Assembly (NCBI GenBank): GCA_910578765.1
Contig: CAJTRW010000011.1
Span: 3,779-57,074, forward strand
Reading direction: 5' to 3'
Source: an uncultured Christensenella sp.
GTDB lineage: Bacteria; Bacillota; Clostridia; Christensenellales; Borkfalkiaceae
DNA: 53,296 bases
The translations under genes and the position numbers were made by a program. The first letter of the stretch is position 1. The number at the start of each line of letters is the position of its first letter. Shown in pieces: positions 41,142-50,362 of this stretch. The notes beneath the pieces are model-generated. The model had not been told where the DNA came from and did no database searches. It saw only the letters and a program-made list of their open reading frames with translations.

Positions 41142-42272
41142 ATGAAGCTGTCAACGGCCGGAGAATCGCACGGCAAATGTCTTGTCGGAATAATAGAGGG
41201 GTTGCCGTCTAATCTCGATATAGATATCGACGAAATAAATTATTACCTTGCGCTCCGTCAAAGCGGTTACGGCAGGGGCGGCAGACAGAAGATAGAGCGC
41301 GACAAGGTCGAAATTCTAAGCGGCGTAAGAAATCTCAAAACGCTGGCAAGTCCGCTTGCTTTCGTTATTAAAAACGCCGACTATGAAAACTGGCGCGGCG
41401 TTATGGCTCCCGAGGGTTGCGACGTTTCTTCGAAAACGCTTACAAAGGTGCGCCCGGGGCACGCCGATCTTACGGGAATGAAAAAATACGCCCAGTCGGA
41501 CGCACGCAATATTTTAGAACGCGCAAGCGCAAGGGAAACAGCTTCCCGCGTTGTTGCCGGTAGTATTGCAAGGCAGTATCTGCGTGCGCTCGGTGTCAAA
41601 ATTTCGGGTTACGTCAAAAGCGTTTGCGGAATAGAGGATAACGGAAATTATACTTTTTTCCAGATAGAAAAGGCAAAAGACTCGCCGCTTTTTATGCTTG
41701 ATAAGGAAGCGGAAAGCAAAGCCGTAAAAAAAATAGACAGCCTTAAAGAAGCGGGCGATACCGCGGGCGGTGTAATAGAGATACGCATAAACGGACTCAA
41801 AAGCGGCTTCGGCAGTTGTATGCAATATTATTCCAAGCTTGACGCGGTTCTCTGCGGCGCGCTTATGAGCGTTCAGGCTATAAAAGGCGTGGAGGTCGGG
41901 CTCGGCTTCGGTTGCGCTTATAAAGAGGGAAGCGCCGTTCACGACGGAATATACCCCGAAAACGGGAAGTACGTAAGAAAGACCAACAACGCGGGCGGTA
42001 TCGAGGGCGGTATGTCCAACGGTGAGGAAATTGTCCTCCGCGCCGCAATGAAGCCCATTCCCACGCTTATGAAAGGACTGGAAACAATAGATTATGCTAC
42101 GGGGCTGCCCTGTACGGCGGCGGCGGAAAGAAGCGACGTCTGCGCAGTCTGCGCGGCGGAAATCGTGCTTGAAAGCGTCGCGGCGTTCGCGCTTGCGGAC
42201 GTTGTTTCGAAACGTTTGGGCGGCGATAACATGCAGGAAGTTATTAAAAGGTACGCCGGTTTAGAGGATTGA
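41142..42272 (+). CDS. aroC: Chorismate synthase
   Basis: FMN-dependent (reduced) conversion of EPSP to chorismate, the last step of the shikimate pathway. The 376 residues start GESHGKCLVGIIEGLP with the conserved SHG, then RQSGYGRGGRQKIERDKVEI, GHADLTG and RASARETASRVVAG, all family signatures. AAAAAGGAG precedes the ATG. The stop overlaps the start region of aroB. aroB starts at 42275 because AGAGG lies eight bases before it. Confidence 0.96.
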   Translation: MKLSTAGESHGKCLVGIIEGLPSNLDIDIDEINYYLALRQSGYGRGGRQKIERDKVEILSGVRNLKTLASPLAFVIKNADYENWRGVMAPEGCDVSSKTLTKVRPGHADLTGMKKYAQSDARNILERASARETASRVVAGSIARQYLRALGVKISGYVKSVCGIEDNGNYTFFQIEKAKDSPLFMLDKEAESKAVKKIDSLKEAGDTAGGVIEIRINGLKSGFGSCMQYYSKLDAVLCGALMSVQAIKGVEVGLGFGCAYKEGSAVHDGIYPENGKYVRKTNNAGGIEGGMSNGEEIVLRAAMKPIPTLMKGLETIDYATGLPCTAAAERSDVCAVCAAEIVLESVAAFALADVVSKRLGGDNMQEVIKRYAGLED

Positions 42273-42274
42273 CC

Positions 42275-43345
42275 ATGACGGATATCGAATTAAAAACGCA
42301 GTCGGGCGACAGCGTTATTCATTGCGGAGAAGGCGCCTTTTCGGCGTACGCGCACGGGCATGCCTCCCGCGGCGTTTTTATCGTAACCGACGCCAATGTT
42401 TTCAGTCTTTACAGCGACCTTATCCGTAAAACGTTCGGCGAGAAAGCCCCTATAAAAATTCTTCCCGCAGGTGAGACGAGTAAGTCTACGCGCTACCTTT
42501 TGGAAATAATTCAGGCTATGCTCGAAGCCGACATGAAGCGCGGCTGTACAGTTATAGCAATCGGCGGCGGAGTCGTTGGTGATATCGCGGGGCTTGCCGC
42601 TTCTCTGTATATGCGCGGCGTGAATCTCGTCCAGATACCTACGACGTTGCTTTCGCAGGTCGACAGCTCTGTCGGCGGCAAAACTGCCGTGGATTTCAAA
42701 AACGTAAAAAATTTGATAGGAACGTTCTACCAGCCGGTTGAAGTTATCGCGGACCCGCTTTTTCTTGAAACCTTGCCTCCGCGTGAAATACGTTGCGGCT
42801 TGGGGGAAATAATCAAATACGGTGCGCTCAACGGCGAAATATATTCTAAGCTGAAAAATGCGGAAGATTTAACAAACCCGCATTTTCTCGCCGACGTTAT
42901 AACAGACTGTATACGCCATAAAGCCGAGGTCGTCGCGCGCGACGAACACGACTTAAACGGTATACGCAAAACCTTAAATCTCGGACACACCACAGGTCAC
43001 GCTTTGGAGCTGTATTACGGCAGGAAGTCCCACGGCGAATTTGTGCTTATCGGTATGTATTACGAACTGTATATCGCGCATTCTTACGGCGTGTGTAAGG
43101 GAAATTATTACGAAAATTTAATTTCGCTTATCACGCGCGTTCTCAAAAAAATACCCGTTTACGAAGATATGGAAAAGGCGTTAACCAACGCCGTACACGA
43201 CAAAAAAAATCCCGACGGTAAAATTTCCGTAATCGTCCCGGGTATAGAGGGAAAAAGCGCGGAAATACTGCTTGATTTCAACGAATACGTTTCGCTTATA
43301 ACGGAGTGCGGAAACGTTTTAAAGGAAGCTTATGGAAAGTCTTAA
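42275..43345 (+). CDS. aroB: 3-dehydroquinate synthase
   Basis: NAD-dependent conversion of DAHP to 3-dehydroquinate. The 356 residues show GGGVVGDIAGLAAS (about 96-109), QIPTTLLSQVDSSVGGKTAV (about 117-136), GLGEIIKYGAL and LNLGHTTGHALEL (zinc histidines), typical of AroB. An upstream in-frame TTG at 42269 overlaps the aroC stop and is less likely. aroE overlaps its end by 14 bases. Confidence 0.96.
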   Translation: MTDIELKTQSGDSVIHCGEGAFSAYAHGHASRGVFIVTDANVFSLYSDLIRKTFGEKAPIKILPAGETSKSTRYLLEIIQAMLEADMKRGCTVIAIGGGVVGDIAGLAASLYMRGVNLVQIPTTLLSQVDSSVGGKTAVDFKNVKNLIGTFYQPVEVIADPLFLETLPPREIRCGLGEIIKYGALNGEIYSKLKNAEDLTNPHFLADVITDCIRHKAEVVARDEHDLNGIRKTLNLGHTTGHALELYYGRKSHGEFVLIGMYYELYIAHSYGVCKGNYYENLISLITRVLKKIPVYEDMEKALTNAVHDKKNPDGKISVIVPGIEGKSAEILLDFNEYVSLITECGNVLKEAYGKS

Positions 43346-44141
43346 ACTTGCGGTTATAGGTAAAGACGTTTCGCAGTCGGACAGTCCTCGCATACACTCG
43401 TTTATAGCGGCGGCAACGGGCAGAAAAGTCGACTATGTTGCGCTCTCGGTTCCCGAGACTGAGTTTGAGGAACGTATTTGCGGGTTGTTTTGCGGTCTGG
43501 ACGGCTTTAACGTAACCATTCCTTATAAAATTTCGGTCAATCATTATCTCAGCCGGTTACAAGGTGACGCGCAAATTTTCGGCGCTGTGAATACGGTAAA
43601 AACGTCCGACAAATCCGGTTACAATACAGACGGTTCGGGCTTTGCGCTTATGTTGAAAAACGGCGGCGCGGACGTAAAGGACAAAAAAGTACTTCTTCTC
43701 GGCGCGGGCGGCGCCGGCAGAAGCGCGGCGAAAAAGCTTTCGGACGGGGGCGCGCAGGTTTTTATTTACGATAAAAGCTACGAAAAAGCGCGCGGTGTCG
43801 CCGCGGAATTTAAAGCGGTAACGGCTTTGCGCGATTTATCCGCCGCAAGATATTATGCAATTATAAACGCAACAGGCGTCGGCATGCACGACACGGAAGG
43901 CGTTTCCCCAGTAGACGGCAGTCTTACAGAGCTGTGCGATACGGCGGTGGATTTGATTTACAGACCGCGGCAAAGTAAGTTTTTGCGGATTGCCGCAAAT
44001 TACGGTAAAAAAACGATAAACGGCGAAGCCATGCTGTTTTATCAGGCGTATTTTTCGCAGTGTATATACTTCGGAATTTCGCCCGACGAGGACGAGGCAA
44101 AACGGCTTTTCGCAAAGTATAAAGAGGTATTCGGTCAATGA
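43332..44141 (+). CDS. aroE: Shikimate dehydrogenase
   Basis: NADP-linked reduction of 3-dehydroshikimate. The 269 residues have the substrate block QSDSPRIHSF (serines at about 15 and 17), the NVTIPYK motif with the catalytic lysine (about 60-66), GAVNTVKTS, the nucleotide loop LLGAGGAGRSA (about 117-127), NATGVGMH and the C-terminal GEAMLFYQA. Overlaps aroB and, by four bases, aroQ. Confidence 0.95.
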   Translation: MESLKLAVIGKDVSQSDSPRIHSFIAAATGRKVDYVALSVPETEFEERICGLFCGLDGFNVTIPYKISVNHYLSRLQGDAQIFGAVNTVKTSDKSGYNTDGSGFALMLKNGGADVKDKKVLLLGAGGAGRSAAKKLSDGGAQVFIYDKSYEKARGVAAEFKAVTALRDLSAARYYAIINATGVGMHDTEGVSPVDGSLTELCDTAVDLIYRPRQSKFLRIAANYGKKTINGEAMLFYQAYFSQCIYFGISPDEDEAKRLFAKYKEVFGQ

Positions 44142-44548
44142 AGCTTTTATTTATCAACGGAGTGAATCTAAATATGACGGGCGTCAGGGAAAAAGACGTC
44201 TACGGCGCGCAAACTCTCGAAGAAATCAACAAGGAAATTTCCGCGCATTTCAAGGGCGACGACTGCGAATTTTTTCAAAGCAATTCCGAGGGGGAGCTGT
44301 GCGCAAAAATTCAGTCCGCACATTGTGACGGTATAATATTGAACGCGGGCGCTTATACTCATTACAGCTATGCCCTGCGCGACGCTATTGCTTGCACTTC
44401 CGTTCCCGTAATAGAGGTGCATATGTCCAACGTTCACGCGCGCGAGCCGTTCAGACGCGTTTCCGTTATTTCGGAAGTATGCAAGGGCGTTGTTTGCGGG
44501 TTCGGTAAAAACAGCTATATTCTCGCAGGCGAAAGCTTCAAGTTATGA
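44138..44548 (+). CDS. aroQ: 3-dehydroquinate dehydratase, type II
   Basis: Dehydrates 3-dehydroquinate to 3-dehydroshikimate. The 136 residues are the short dodecameric type II form: INGVNLNMTG (6-15, equivalent of NGPNLNLLG), tyrosine motif DVYG (Y22), QSNSEGEL, ILNAGAYTHYSYALRDA and EVHMSN with the catalytic histidine H95. The PNL to VNL and G differences are mild. Overlap with aroE and aroK by four bases each. Confidence 0.95.
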   Translation: MKLLFINGVNLNMTGVREKDVYGAQTLEEINKEISAHFKGDDCEFFQSNSEGELCAKIQSAHCDGIILNAGAYTHYSYALRDAIACTSVPVIEVHMSNVHAREPFRRVSVISEVCKGVVCGFGKNSYILAGESFKL

Positions 44549-45036
44549 ATATAGTACTTGCCGGAATGCCCGGAAGCGGCAAAACCACTCTCGCGCGCGA
44601 ATTTCAAAACCGCGGCAGAATCGTAGCCGATACGGACGAGGAAATCGTGCGTCGCCACGGAGAAATCAAAAAAATTTTCGACGAATACGGAGAGGGATAT
44701 TTCAGGGACTTGGAGTCGCAGGCAGTATTAAACTTATGCTCGCTCGACAATGCGGTTATTGCCACCGGCGGCGGCTGTCTTATGCGCGAGAGCAACGTCA
44801 ACGCTCTTAAAGAAAACGGTAAAATCGTTTATCTCCGCACAAGGGTGGAAACGCTTTTAAAACGCGTGCGCTGCGGAGAGGGCAGACCCTTATTGTACGG
44901 CAACGCGGCGGCGGCTTTGGAAAAGTTGTATTCACAGCGTTCCCCCGTTTACGAATGGGCGGCGGATTTGATAATAGACACGGACGAGCTTACGCCGGAG
45001 CAAACGGCGGATAAAATTATGGAGTATTTCGGATGA
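44545..45036 (+). CDS. aroK: Shikimate kinase
   Basis: ATP-dependent phosphorylation of shikimate. The 163 residues contain Walker A GMPGSGKTT (7-15), the shikimate-binding DTDEEI (29-34) and FRDLES (R54), GGG (75-77), and the adenine-lid loop REGRPLL. Overlaps aroQ and the SDR gene by four bases. Confidence 0.94.
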   Translation: MNIVLAGMPGSGKTTLAREFQNRGRIVADTDEEIVRRHGEIKKIFDEYGEGYFRDLESQAVLNLCSLDNAVIATGGGCLMRESNVNALKENGKIVYLRTRVETLLKRVRCGEGRPLLYGNAAAALEKLYSQRSPVYEWAADLIIDTDELTPEQTADKIMEYFG

Positions 45037-45758
45037 AAACTGCATTGGTTACAGGCGGCACAAAGGGAATAGGCAAAGCGGTCGCGCTTGCTTTTTTGGA
45101 ACGCGGCTTCGAGGTTGTCATAAACTATCACGACGACGAGGAAACCGCGCTTGCCACACAGGAAGAATTTAATATGCTCGGCTACTGTCCCGTACTTATG
45201 CGCGCGGACGTATCGGACGAAATGCAGGTAAAGCAGATGTTCAGGGAGTTTTTCGGAATATACGAAAAACTCGACGTTCTCGTTAACAATGCGGGTGTAT
45301 CGCTTGTACGCGTAATTCAGGATACGACATCCGCAGACTGGAATACGGTATTTGACGTAAACGTAAAAGGCGTATATCACTGTTGCCGCGCCGTTGCGGA
45401 CAATATGATATGTTACGGAGGCGGCTGTATAATCAACATAGCTTCCATATGGGGAGAAATAGGCGCAAGCTGCGAGGTGGCTTATTCGGCTTCGAAAGGC
45501 GCGGTTATAGCGTTTACCAAAGCTCTTTCAAAAGAACTCGCCCCCTCGAAGGTGCGCGTAAATTGCGTGTCACCGGGCGTTATCGACACAGGTATGAATT
45601 CACATCTCACCGCGGGTGAAATGGAAAGTCTTATCGAACAGATTCCCGCAGGACGCATAGGTTATCCCGCAGACGTGGCAAAAGCATGCGTATATCTTGC
45701 GGAAGCAGATTATGTAACGGGCGAGGTGTTGTCCGTAGGCGGCGGCTTCGGAAAATAA
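45033..45758 (+). CDS. Short-chain dehydrogenase/reductase (FabG-like)
   Basis: Classical SDR of 241 residues: nucleotide motif TGGTKGIG (7-14), NNAG (about 89-92), catalytic Ser in NIASIWG, YSASKGA with the tyrosine-lysine pair, and a C-terminal YVTGEVLSVGGGFG. The pattern is that of FabG-like oxidoreductases acting on keto-acyl or sugar-type substrates. It overlaps aroK by four bases and is the last gene of the aro operon, which is an odd place for a fatty acid gene. True substrate unknown. Confidence 0.85.
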   Translation: MKTALVTGGTKGIGKAVALAFLERGFEVVINYHDDEETALATQEEFNMLGYCPVLMRADVSDEMQVKQMFREFFGIYEKLDVLVNNAGVSLVRVIQDTTSADWNTVFDVNVKGVYHCCRAVADNMICYGGGCIINIASIWGEIGASCEVAYSASKGAVIAFTKALSKELAPSKVRVNCVSPGVIDTGMNSHLTAGEMESLIEQIPAGRIGYPADVAKACVYLAEADYVTGEVLSVGGGFGK

Positions 45759-45822
45759 AAACGGGCGCAAATTTTTGCGTAAAAAAGGAAATCGGGAATT
45801 TTTTTCGTAATTAATTAAAGTA

Positions 45823-46848
45823 ATGGAAAAATTCAAAAGTTTAAAGGATAAGACGTATGCCGTCGAACGGGCGTTTTTTTCGCCGTTCGCAAGCCTGTCG
45901 GAAAATACGCGCGGCAGACAGCGCGGCGAGCAGCCTTGCGCCATGCGTACGGAGTACCAGCGCGACAGGGACAGACTTATATACTGTAAATCTTTCAGAA
46001 GGCTGAAAAATAAAACGCAGGTATTTTTTTCGCCCGAGGGCGACCATTACGTTACGCGCCTTACGCACACTTTGGACGTGGCGCAGATTGCAAGAAGCAT
46101 AGCCCGCGCTTTGAGCTTGAACGAGGACCTTGCCGAAGCCATAGCTTTGGGGCACGATTTGGGACATACGCCTTTCGGACACAGCGGCGAACGTATACTT
46201 GACAAGCTTTGTCCTTCGGGATTCGAACACAACGTCCAGTCGTTGAGGGTTGTCGACGTTCTCGAAAAAGACGGTTGCGGATTGAATCTTACATACGAAG
46301 TGCGCGACGGCATTTTAAACCATAAAAAGAACAGCGACCCGTGTACGCTGGAAGGCAGATGCGTGTCGCTTGCCGACAGAATAGCTTACATAAACCACGA
46401 TTTGGACGACGCAATCCGCGCCGGCATTTTAAAAGCGGAAGACGTTCCCAAGCATATAGTGGACGTGCTTGGCAAAAGCTCTAAGGAGCGTATAAACACC
46501 GCTATCACGTCCGTTTATAAAAATTCCGACGGAAAAAATACTGTATCAATGGACGAGCAGGTGGAACGGGCAAGCGAAGAAATGCGCAATTTCATGTTTG
46601 AAAGGGTTTATCTTTCCGGTTCTGCCAGAGGCGAGGAAGAAAAAGCGGAAAGAATGCTTTCGGCAATGTATTCTTATTTTATCTCCCGTCCGGAGAGATT
46701 GCCCGAAATTTACGTCTCTTTATTGGACGGTTTTCCGCGCGAACAGGTAGTATGCGACTATCTTTCTTCGATGACCGACAAATACGCAGTCTACATTTTC
46801 AACGGCATTTTCGTCCCGCACGGTTGGACTTTTATAGACGAAAAATAA
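45823..46848 (+). CDS. dgt: dGTP triphosphohydrolase-like HD protein
   Basis: HD-domain nucleotide hydrolase that releases triphosphate from dGTP or other dNTPs. The 341 residues show RTEYQRDRDRLIYCKSFRRL, KTQVFFSPEGDHYVTRLTHT (H of the HD), GHDLGHTPFGHSGE (catalytic core), LNHKKNS and RIAYINHDLDDA. It belongs to the Gram-positive group 3 form found before dnaG. A possible weak hairpin (CGCAAA/TTTGCG, 45766-45779) is upstream; no ribosome site is clear. Confidence 0.9.
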   Translation: MEKFKSLKDKTYAVERAFFSPFASLSENTRGRQRGEQPCAMRTEYQRDRDRLIYCKSFRRLKNKTQVFFSPEGDHYVTRLTHTLDVAQIARSIARALSLNEDLAEAIALGHDLGHTPFGHSGERILDKLCPSGFEHNVQSLRVVDVLEKDGCGLNLTYEVRDGILNHKKNSDPCTLEGRCVSLADRIAYINHDLDDAIRAGILKAEDVPKHIVDVLGKSSKERINTAITSVYKNSDGKNTVSMDEQVERASEEMRNFMFERVYLSGSARGEEEKAERMLSAMYSYFISRPERLPEIYVSLLDGFPREQVVCDYLSSMTDKYAVYIFNGIFVPHGWTFIDEK

Positions 46849-46866
46849 AATTTACACATAACGAGT

Positions 46867-48654
46867 ATGGCAACGGCATTACAGGAGTTTTTGATAACTC
46901 TCAAAGAAAAAGTCAATATAGTGGACGTCGCGGGCGGATATCTTTCGTTGGAGCGGCGCGGCAACGGACACTGGGCGTGCTGTCCTTTTCATCATGAAAA
47001 AACGCCGTCTTTTTGCATTAACGAGGCGGACCAGTATTACCATTGCTTCGGTTGCGGCGAATCGGGCGACGTAATAAAATTCGTGCGCGAACTGGAAAAT
47101 ATCGATTTCATGGACGCCGTCAAAATGCTTGCGGAGCGGGCGGGGCTTCAAATTCCGCAATCGGGCTTCGATAACCAAAAGACTACCGAGCTTAAACGCA
47201 AGCGCGACACTCTTTTGAAAATAATGAACGACTGCGCACATTTTTATCTGGACAACCTCAATTCAGGAAACGCGGACGAGCATATCGCTTATATTTTAAA
47301 ACGTAAAATACCGTCTAACATAGTGCGTACGTTCGGACTCGGCGCAAGCTTGAACTTTACAGACTTGCCAAAATTCCTTTTATCAAAGGGCTATGACAGG
47401 CAGGATATGATAGACAGCGGCGCGATTAACGAGGTTGACGGAAGACTTTTAGACGCGCAGGGCGGCAGGTTGATTTACCCCGTCATAAACGCTATGGACG
47501 AGGTTATCGCTTTCGGCGGCAGGGTTCTGAAAAAAACAAATTTCGCCAAATACAAAAACACAAAAGACACGCTGATTTTCAATAAAAGCAAAAATCTTTA
47601 TAATATTAATCTTTTAAAAAAATTGAGAAAAACCCAAACTATAAAAGAAGTGATAATGGTAGAAGGGTATATGGATACTATTTCTCTCTACCAGGCGGGT
47701 TTTAAAAACGTAGTCGCAAGCATGGGTACTTCGCTTACGCAGGAGCAGGCGCGGCTTATCAAACGGTATACGGATACGGTGCTTATAAGCTACGACGGCG
47801 ACGGGGCGGGGCAGAAAGCCAACATGCGCGGACTTGAAATTTTAAAAAACGAGGGACTTAACGTAAAAGTAGTGCCGCTTCCCGACGGGCTCGATCCCGA
47901 CGACGTGATAAAGCAGAGGGGCGCGGAAGGTTACAGGCAGTGTTTGGACGCGGCTATGCCGCTTATCGACTACAAGCTTACTTCTCTCGGACGCGGATAC
48001 GATTTGAACAAAACCGAGGACAAGCGCAAATACATCGCCGAAGCGATAAAGGTAGTGCGTACTGCGGACAGCGCGGCTGAGCAGGAGGAGCTTTTATACA
48101 GGCTCAGGGACGCAACCGGCATTTCATACGAGTCTTTGAGTCGTGACCTGAATAGCGTAAAAGAACGCCCCGCGCCGCAACAGCCGCAGGAAACGCCGCG
48201 CAAGGACGCGTCGTCGGTAATTAAAAAGGCGTCGCGTTTAGTAATAGCGGCATATCTTTTCGGCGCACCGTACGCAAGGGAAGACGTTTCCGAAATTCCG
48301 TTCTGCGACGACGTGCATACGGTAATTGCAAAATATATTAAATCAAAAAAACTTATGGACGAGCGCATACAGCCTGCCGAGCTGTTCGAGTTTTTTGAAG
48401 AAAGCACGCCCGAATACGAAGAACTTTGCAGAATTTTGGATTACAGCGCCGGCGGCGCGCTTGACGGCGAAGTTGCCGAAAAAAGCTTTACCGACTGCGT
48501 TGTCAAACTGAAAATGTATGCTTTGGACGTACGAATAAACGCCCTTAAAGTTCAATCCGATACCGAACGGACTATAGACGGAAAACTTGCCTTGGTGTCC
48601 GAAATACAAAAACTATTAAAACAAAGGGAAAAATTAAAAAGCGGAGACAAATAA
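46867..48654 (+). CDS. dnaG: DNA primase
   Basis: Synthesises RNA primers for replication. The 595 residues contain the CHC2 zinc finger (C39, H42, C60, C63), the RNA polymerase basic domain, the Toprim domain with the EGYMD motif (near 268), GTSLTQEQ and YDGDGAGQKA, and a helicase-binding C-terminal domain. A proline-glutamine linker (about 430-445) leads into that domain. Starts at ATG 46867 with a weak site ACGAG. Shares its stop with the start of sigA (TAATG). Confidence 0.95.
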   Translation: MATALQEFLITLKEKVNIVDVAGGYLSLERRGNGHWACCPFHHEKTPSFCINEADQYYHCFGCGESGDVIKFVRELENIDFMDAVKMLAERAGLQIPQSGFDNQKTTELKRKRDTLLKIMNDCAHFYLDNLNSGNADEHIAYILKRKIPSNIVRTFGLGASLNFTDLPKFLLSKGYDRQDMIDSGAINEVDGRLLDAQGGRLIYPVINAMDEVIAFGGRVLKKTNFAKYKNTKDTLIFNKSKNLYNINLLKKLRKTQTIKEVIMVEGYMDTISLYQAGFKNVVASMGTSLTQEQARLIKRYTDTVLISYDGDGAGQKANMRGLEILKNEGLNVKVVPLPDGLDPDDVIKQRGAEGYRQCLDAAMPLIDYKLTSLGRGYDLNKTEDKRKYIAEAIKVVRTADSAAEQEELLYRLRDATGISYESLSRDLNSVKERPAPQQPQETPRKDASSVIKKASRLVIAAYLFGAPYAREDVSEIPFCDDVHTVIAKYIKSKKLMDERIQPAELFEFFEESTPEYEELCRILDYSAGGALDGEVAEKSFTDCVVKLKMYALDVRINALKVQSDTERTIDGKLALVSEIQKLLKQREKLKSGDK

Positions 48655-49712
48655 TGAATTTATCCGAACAGAAGCTTAACGAAATTTTAAAACAGATTAT
48701 CGACACATACGGCTCCAAGGGCAGTATTACCACAAACAGCCTTTGCGACATAATGGAAAAGTACGAAACGACTCCCAATCAAATGGATTTCGTCTATAAA
48801 TCCATAGCGGAAGCGGGTATCCAGATAATCGACGAAGCCGAGCGCGACAAAGAGCTTTACGAACAGGCGCTTTCCGATATAGGACTTGACGACCCCGTCA
48901 AAATGTATCTTAAAGACATAGGCAGGGTACCGCTTTTGTCCGCCGACGACGAAATAGACCTTGCCCGCAGAATGCAGGACGGCGACGAAGAAGCCAAAAG
49001 AAAACTTTCGGAAGCAAATTTGAGACTTGTTGTTTCCATAGCGAAAAGGTACGTCGGACGAGGCATGCTCTTTCTCGATTTGATTCAGGAAGGCAATCTC
49101 GGTCTTATGAAGGCGGTTGAAAAATTCGACTATCAGAAGGGCTTTAAATTTTCTACCTATGCGACCTGGTGGATAAGACAGGCTATAACCAGGGCAATTG
49201 CGGACCAGGCGCGCACCATACGTATTCCCGTTCACATGGTCGAAACAATAAACAAGCTAACCCGCGTTTCCCGCCTGCTGTTACAAAAGCTGGGCAGAGA
49301 ACCTACGCCCGCGGAAATAGCCGAGGAGATGCACATAACCGAGGAGCGCGTCCGTGAAATTCAGAAAATAGCGCAGGACCCCGTTTCGCTGGAAACTCCC
49401 ATAGGCGAGGAGGAGGACAGCCATTTAGGCGATTTTATAGAGGATGAATCCACCGTTACGCCTTCCGACAGCGTTTCTACCACAATGCTCAAAGAAACGC
49501 TTTTGAACGTTTTAAACAGTCTTACCCCGCGTGAAGAAAAAGTTTTAAGGCTGCGTTACGGCGTGGACGACGGCAGACCCAGGACTCTTGAAGAAGTCGG
49601 GCGCGAGTTCAACGTTACGCGTGAAAGAATAAGGCAGATAGAAGCAAAGGCGTTGAGAAAGCTCCGTCACCCGTCAAGGTCGAAGCATCTGCGCGATTTC
49701 TTGGATACCTGA
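48654..49712 (+). CDS. sigA: Primary RNA polymerase sigma factor (SigA/RpoD)
   Basis: Housekeeping sigma factor, 352 residues, about the size of Bacillus SigA (371). A region 1.1 is at about 1-60 (ILKQIIDTYGSKGSITTNSL), region 1.2 and 2 at about 75-210 with FSTYATWWIRQAITRAIADQ in region 2.4, region 3, and region 4.2 RPRTLEEVGREFNVTRERIR (about 315-334) followed by QIEAKALRKLR. The gene order dnaG-sigA is the macromolecular synthesis operon. Promoters in this window match its consensus. Confidence 0.95.
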   Translation: MNLSEQKLNEILKQIIDTYGSKGSITTNSLCDIMEKYETTPNQMDFVYKSIAEAGIQIIDEAERDKELYEQALSDIGLDDPVKMYLKDIGRVPLLSADDEIDLARRMQDGDEEAKRKLSEANLRLVVSIAKRYVGRGMLFLDLIQEGNLGLMKAVEKFDYQKGFKFSTYATWWIRQAITRAIADQARTIRIPVHMVETINKLTRVSRLLLQKLGREPTPAEIAEEMHITEERVREIQKIAQDPVSLETPIGEEEDSHLGDFIEDESTVTPSDSVSTTMLKETLLNVLNSLTPREEKVLRLRYGVDDGRPRTLEEVGREFNVTRERIRQIEAKALRKLRHPSRSKHLRDFLDT

Positions 49713-50362
49713 TGAACAGAATAGAACGGATATGTTCTTTCCTCGACAAGTGCGACAGCTTTGCCGACGTGGCGTGCGACCACGGCTATTTCGCATTGTA
49801 TATGCTTAAAAATGGTCTTTGCGAAAAAGCCGTAATTTCCGATATAAGCGCCAAATGTCTGAAAAAGGCGGAAGCTCTTTTAAAAAACTATATCGGTAAA
49901 GGCGTTGTAACACCTGTGTGTTGCGACGGACTTACCGGCATAGACGAAAATACCGGACAGACGCTTATTGCGGGAATCGGCGGCGAAGAAATAATAAAAA
50001 TTCTGGACGACGCCTATGTGCCGCGCCGCTTCGTACTTCAACCTATGAAAAACACGGAAGCGGTAAGGAAGTACCTTTTGCAGAAAAATTGCCGCATAAA
50101 ATACGACGGTATATTCAGCGACGGCAAAAATTACTATTTTCTGATAAAGGGCGAGCGATCCGACGTAAAAGAAAATTATACGCCTTCGCAGCTTAAATAC
50201 GGCAGAGACAGCTTTTCGGACAGTGTATTTTACGACTATTTAAAGGAAGAACTGGATAAAAAGAAAAGCTATCTTTCGCGCGGTATGACCGAAGAACACC
50301 GCGCCGGTATAGAAAGAGAAATTAATTATATAGAGGGGGTAATGCGCGGTGAAATTGAGTGA
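49712..50362 (+). CDS. trmK: tRNA (adenine-22-N1)-methyltransferase
   Basis: Methylates A22 of tRNA using SAM. The 216 residues match TrmK/YqfN: ADVACDHGYFALYML (about 18-32, the SAM loop), AVISDISAKCLKKAE, CDGLTG, and AGIGGEEIIKIL, then LQPMKN. It overlaps the sigA stop by one base and the nif3-like gene by 14. Conserved neighbour of sigA in Firmicutes. Confidence 0.93.
   Translation: MNRIERICSFLDKCDSFADVACDHGYFALYMLKNGLCEKAVISDISAKCLKKAEALLKNYIGKGVVTPVCCDGLTGIDENTGQTLIAGIGGEEIIKILDDAYVPRRFVLQPMKNTEAVRKYLLQKNCRIKYDGIFSDGKNYYFLIKGERSDVKENYTPSQLKYGRDSFSDSVFYDYLKEELDKKKSYLSRGMTEEHRAGIEREINYIEGVMRGEIE

Noticed and set aside
45766..45795. Hairpin before dgt as terminator of the aro operon
   Set aside because: Only six paired bases (CGCAAA/TTTGCG) and an A-run instead of a T-run on the plus strand; too weak to call.
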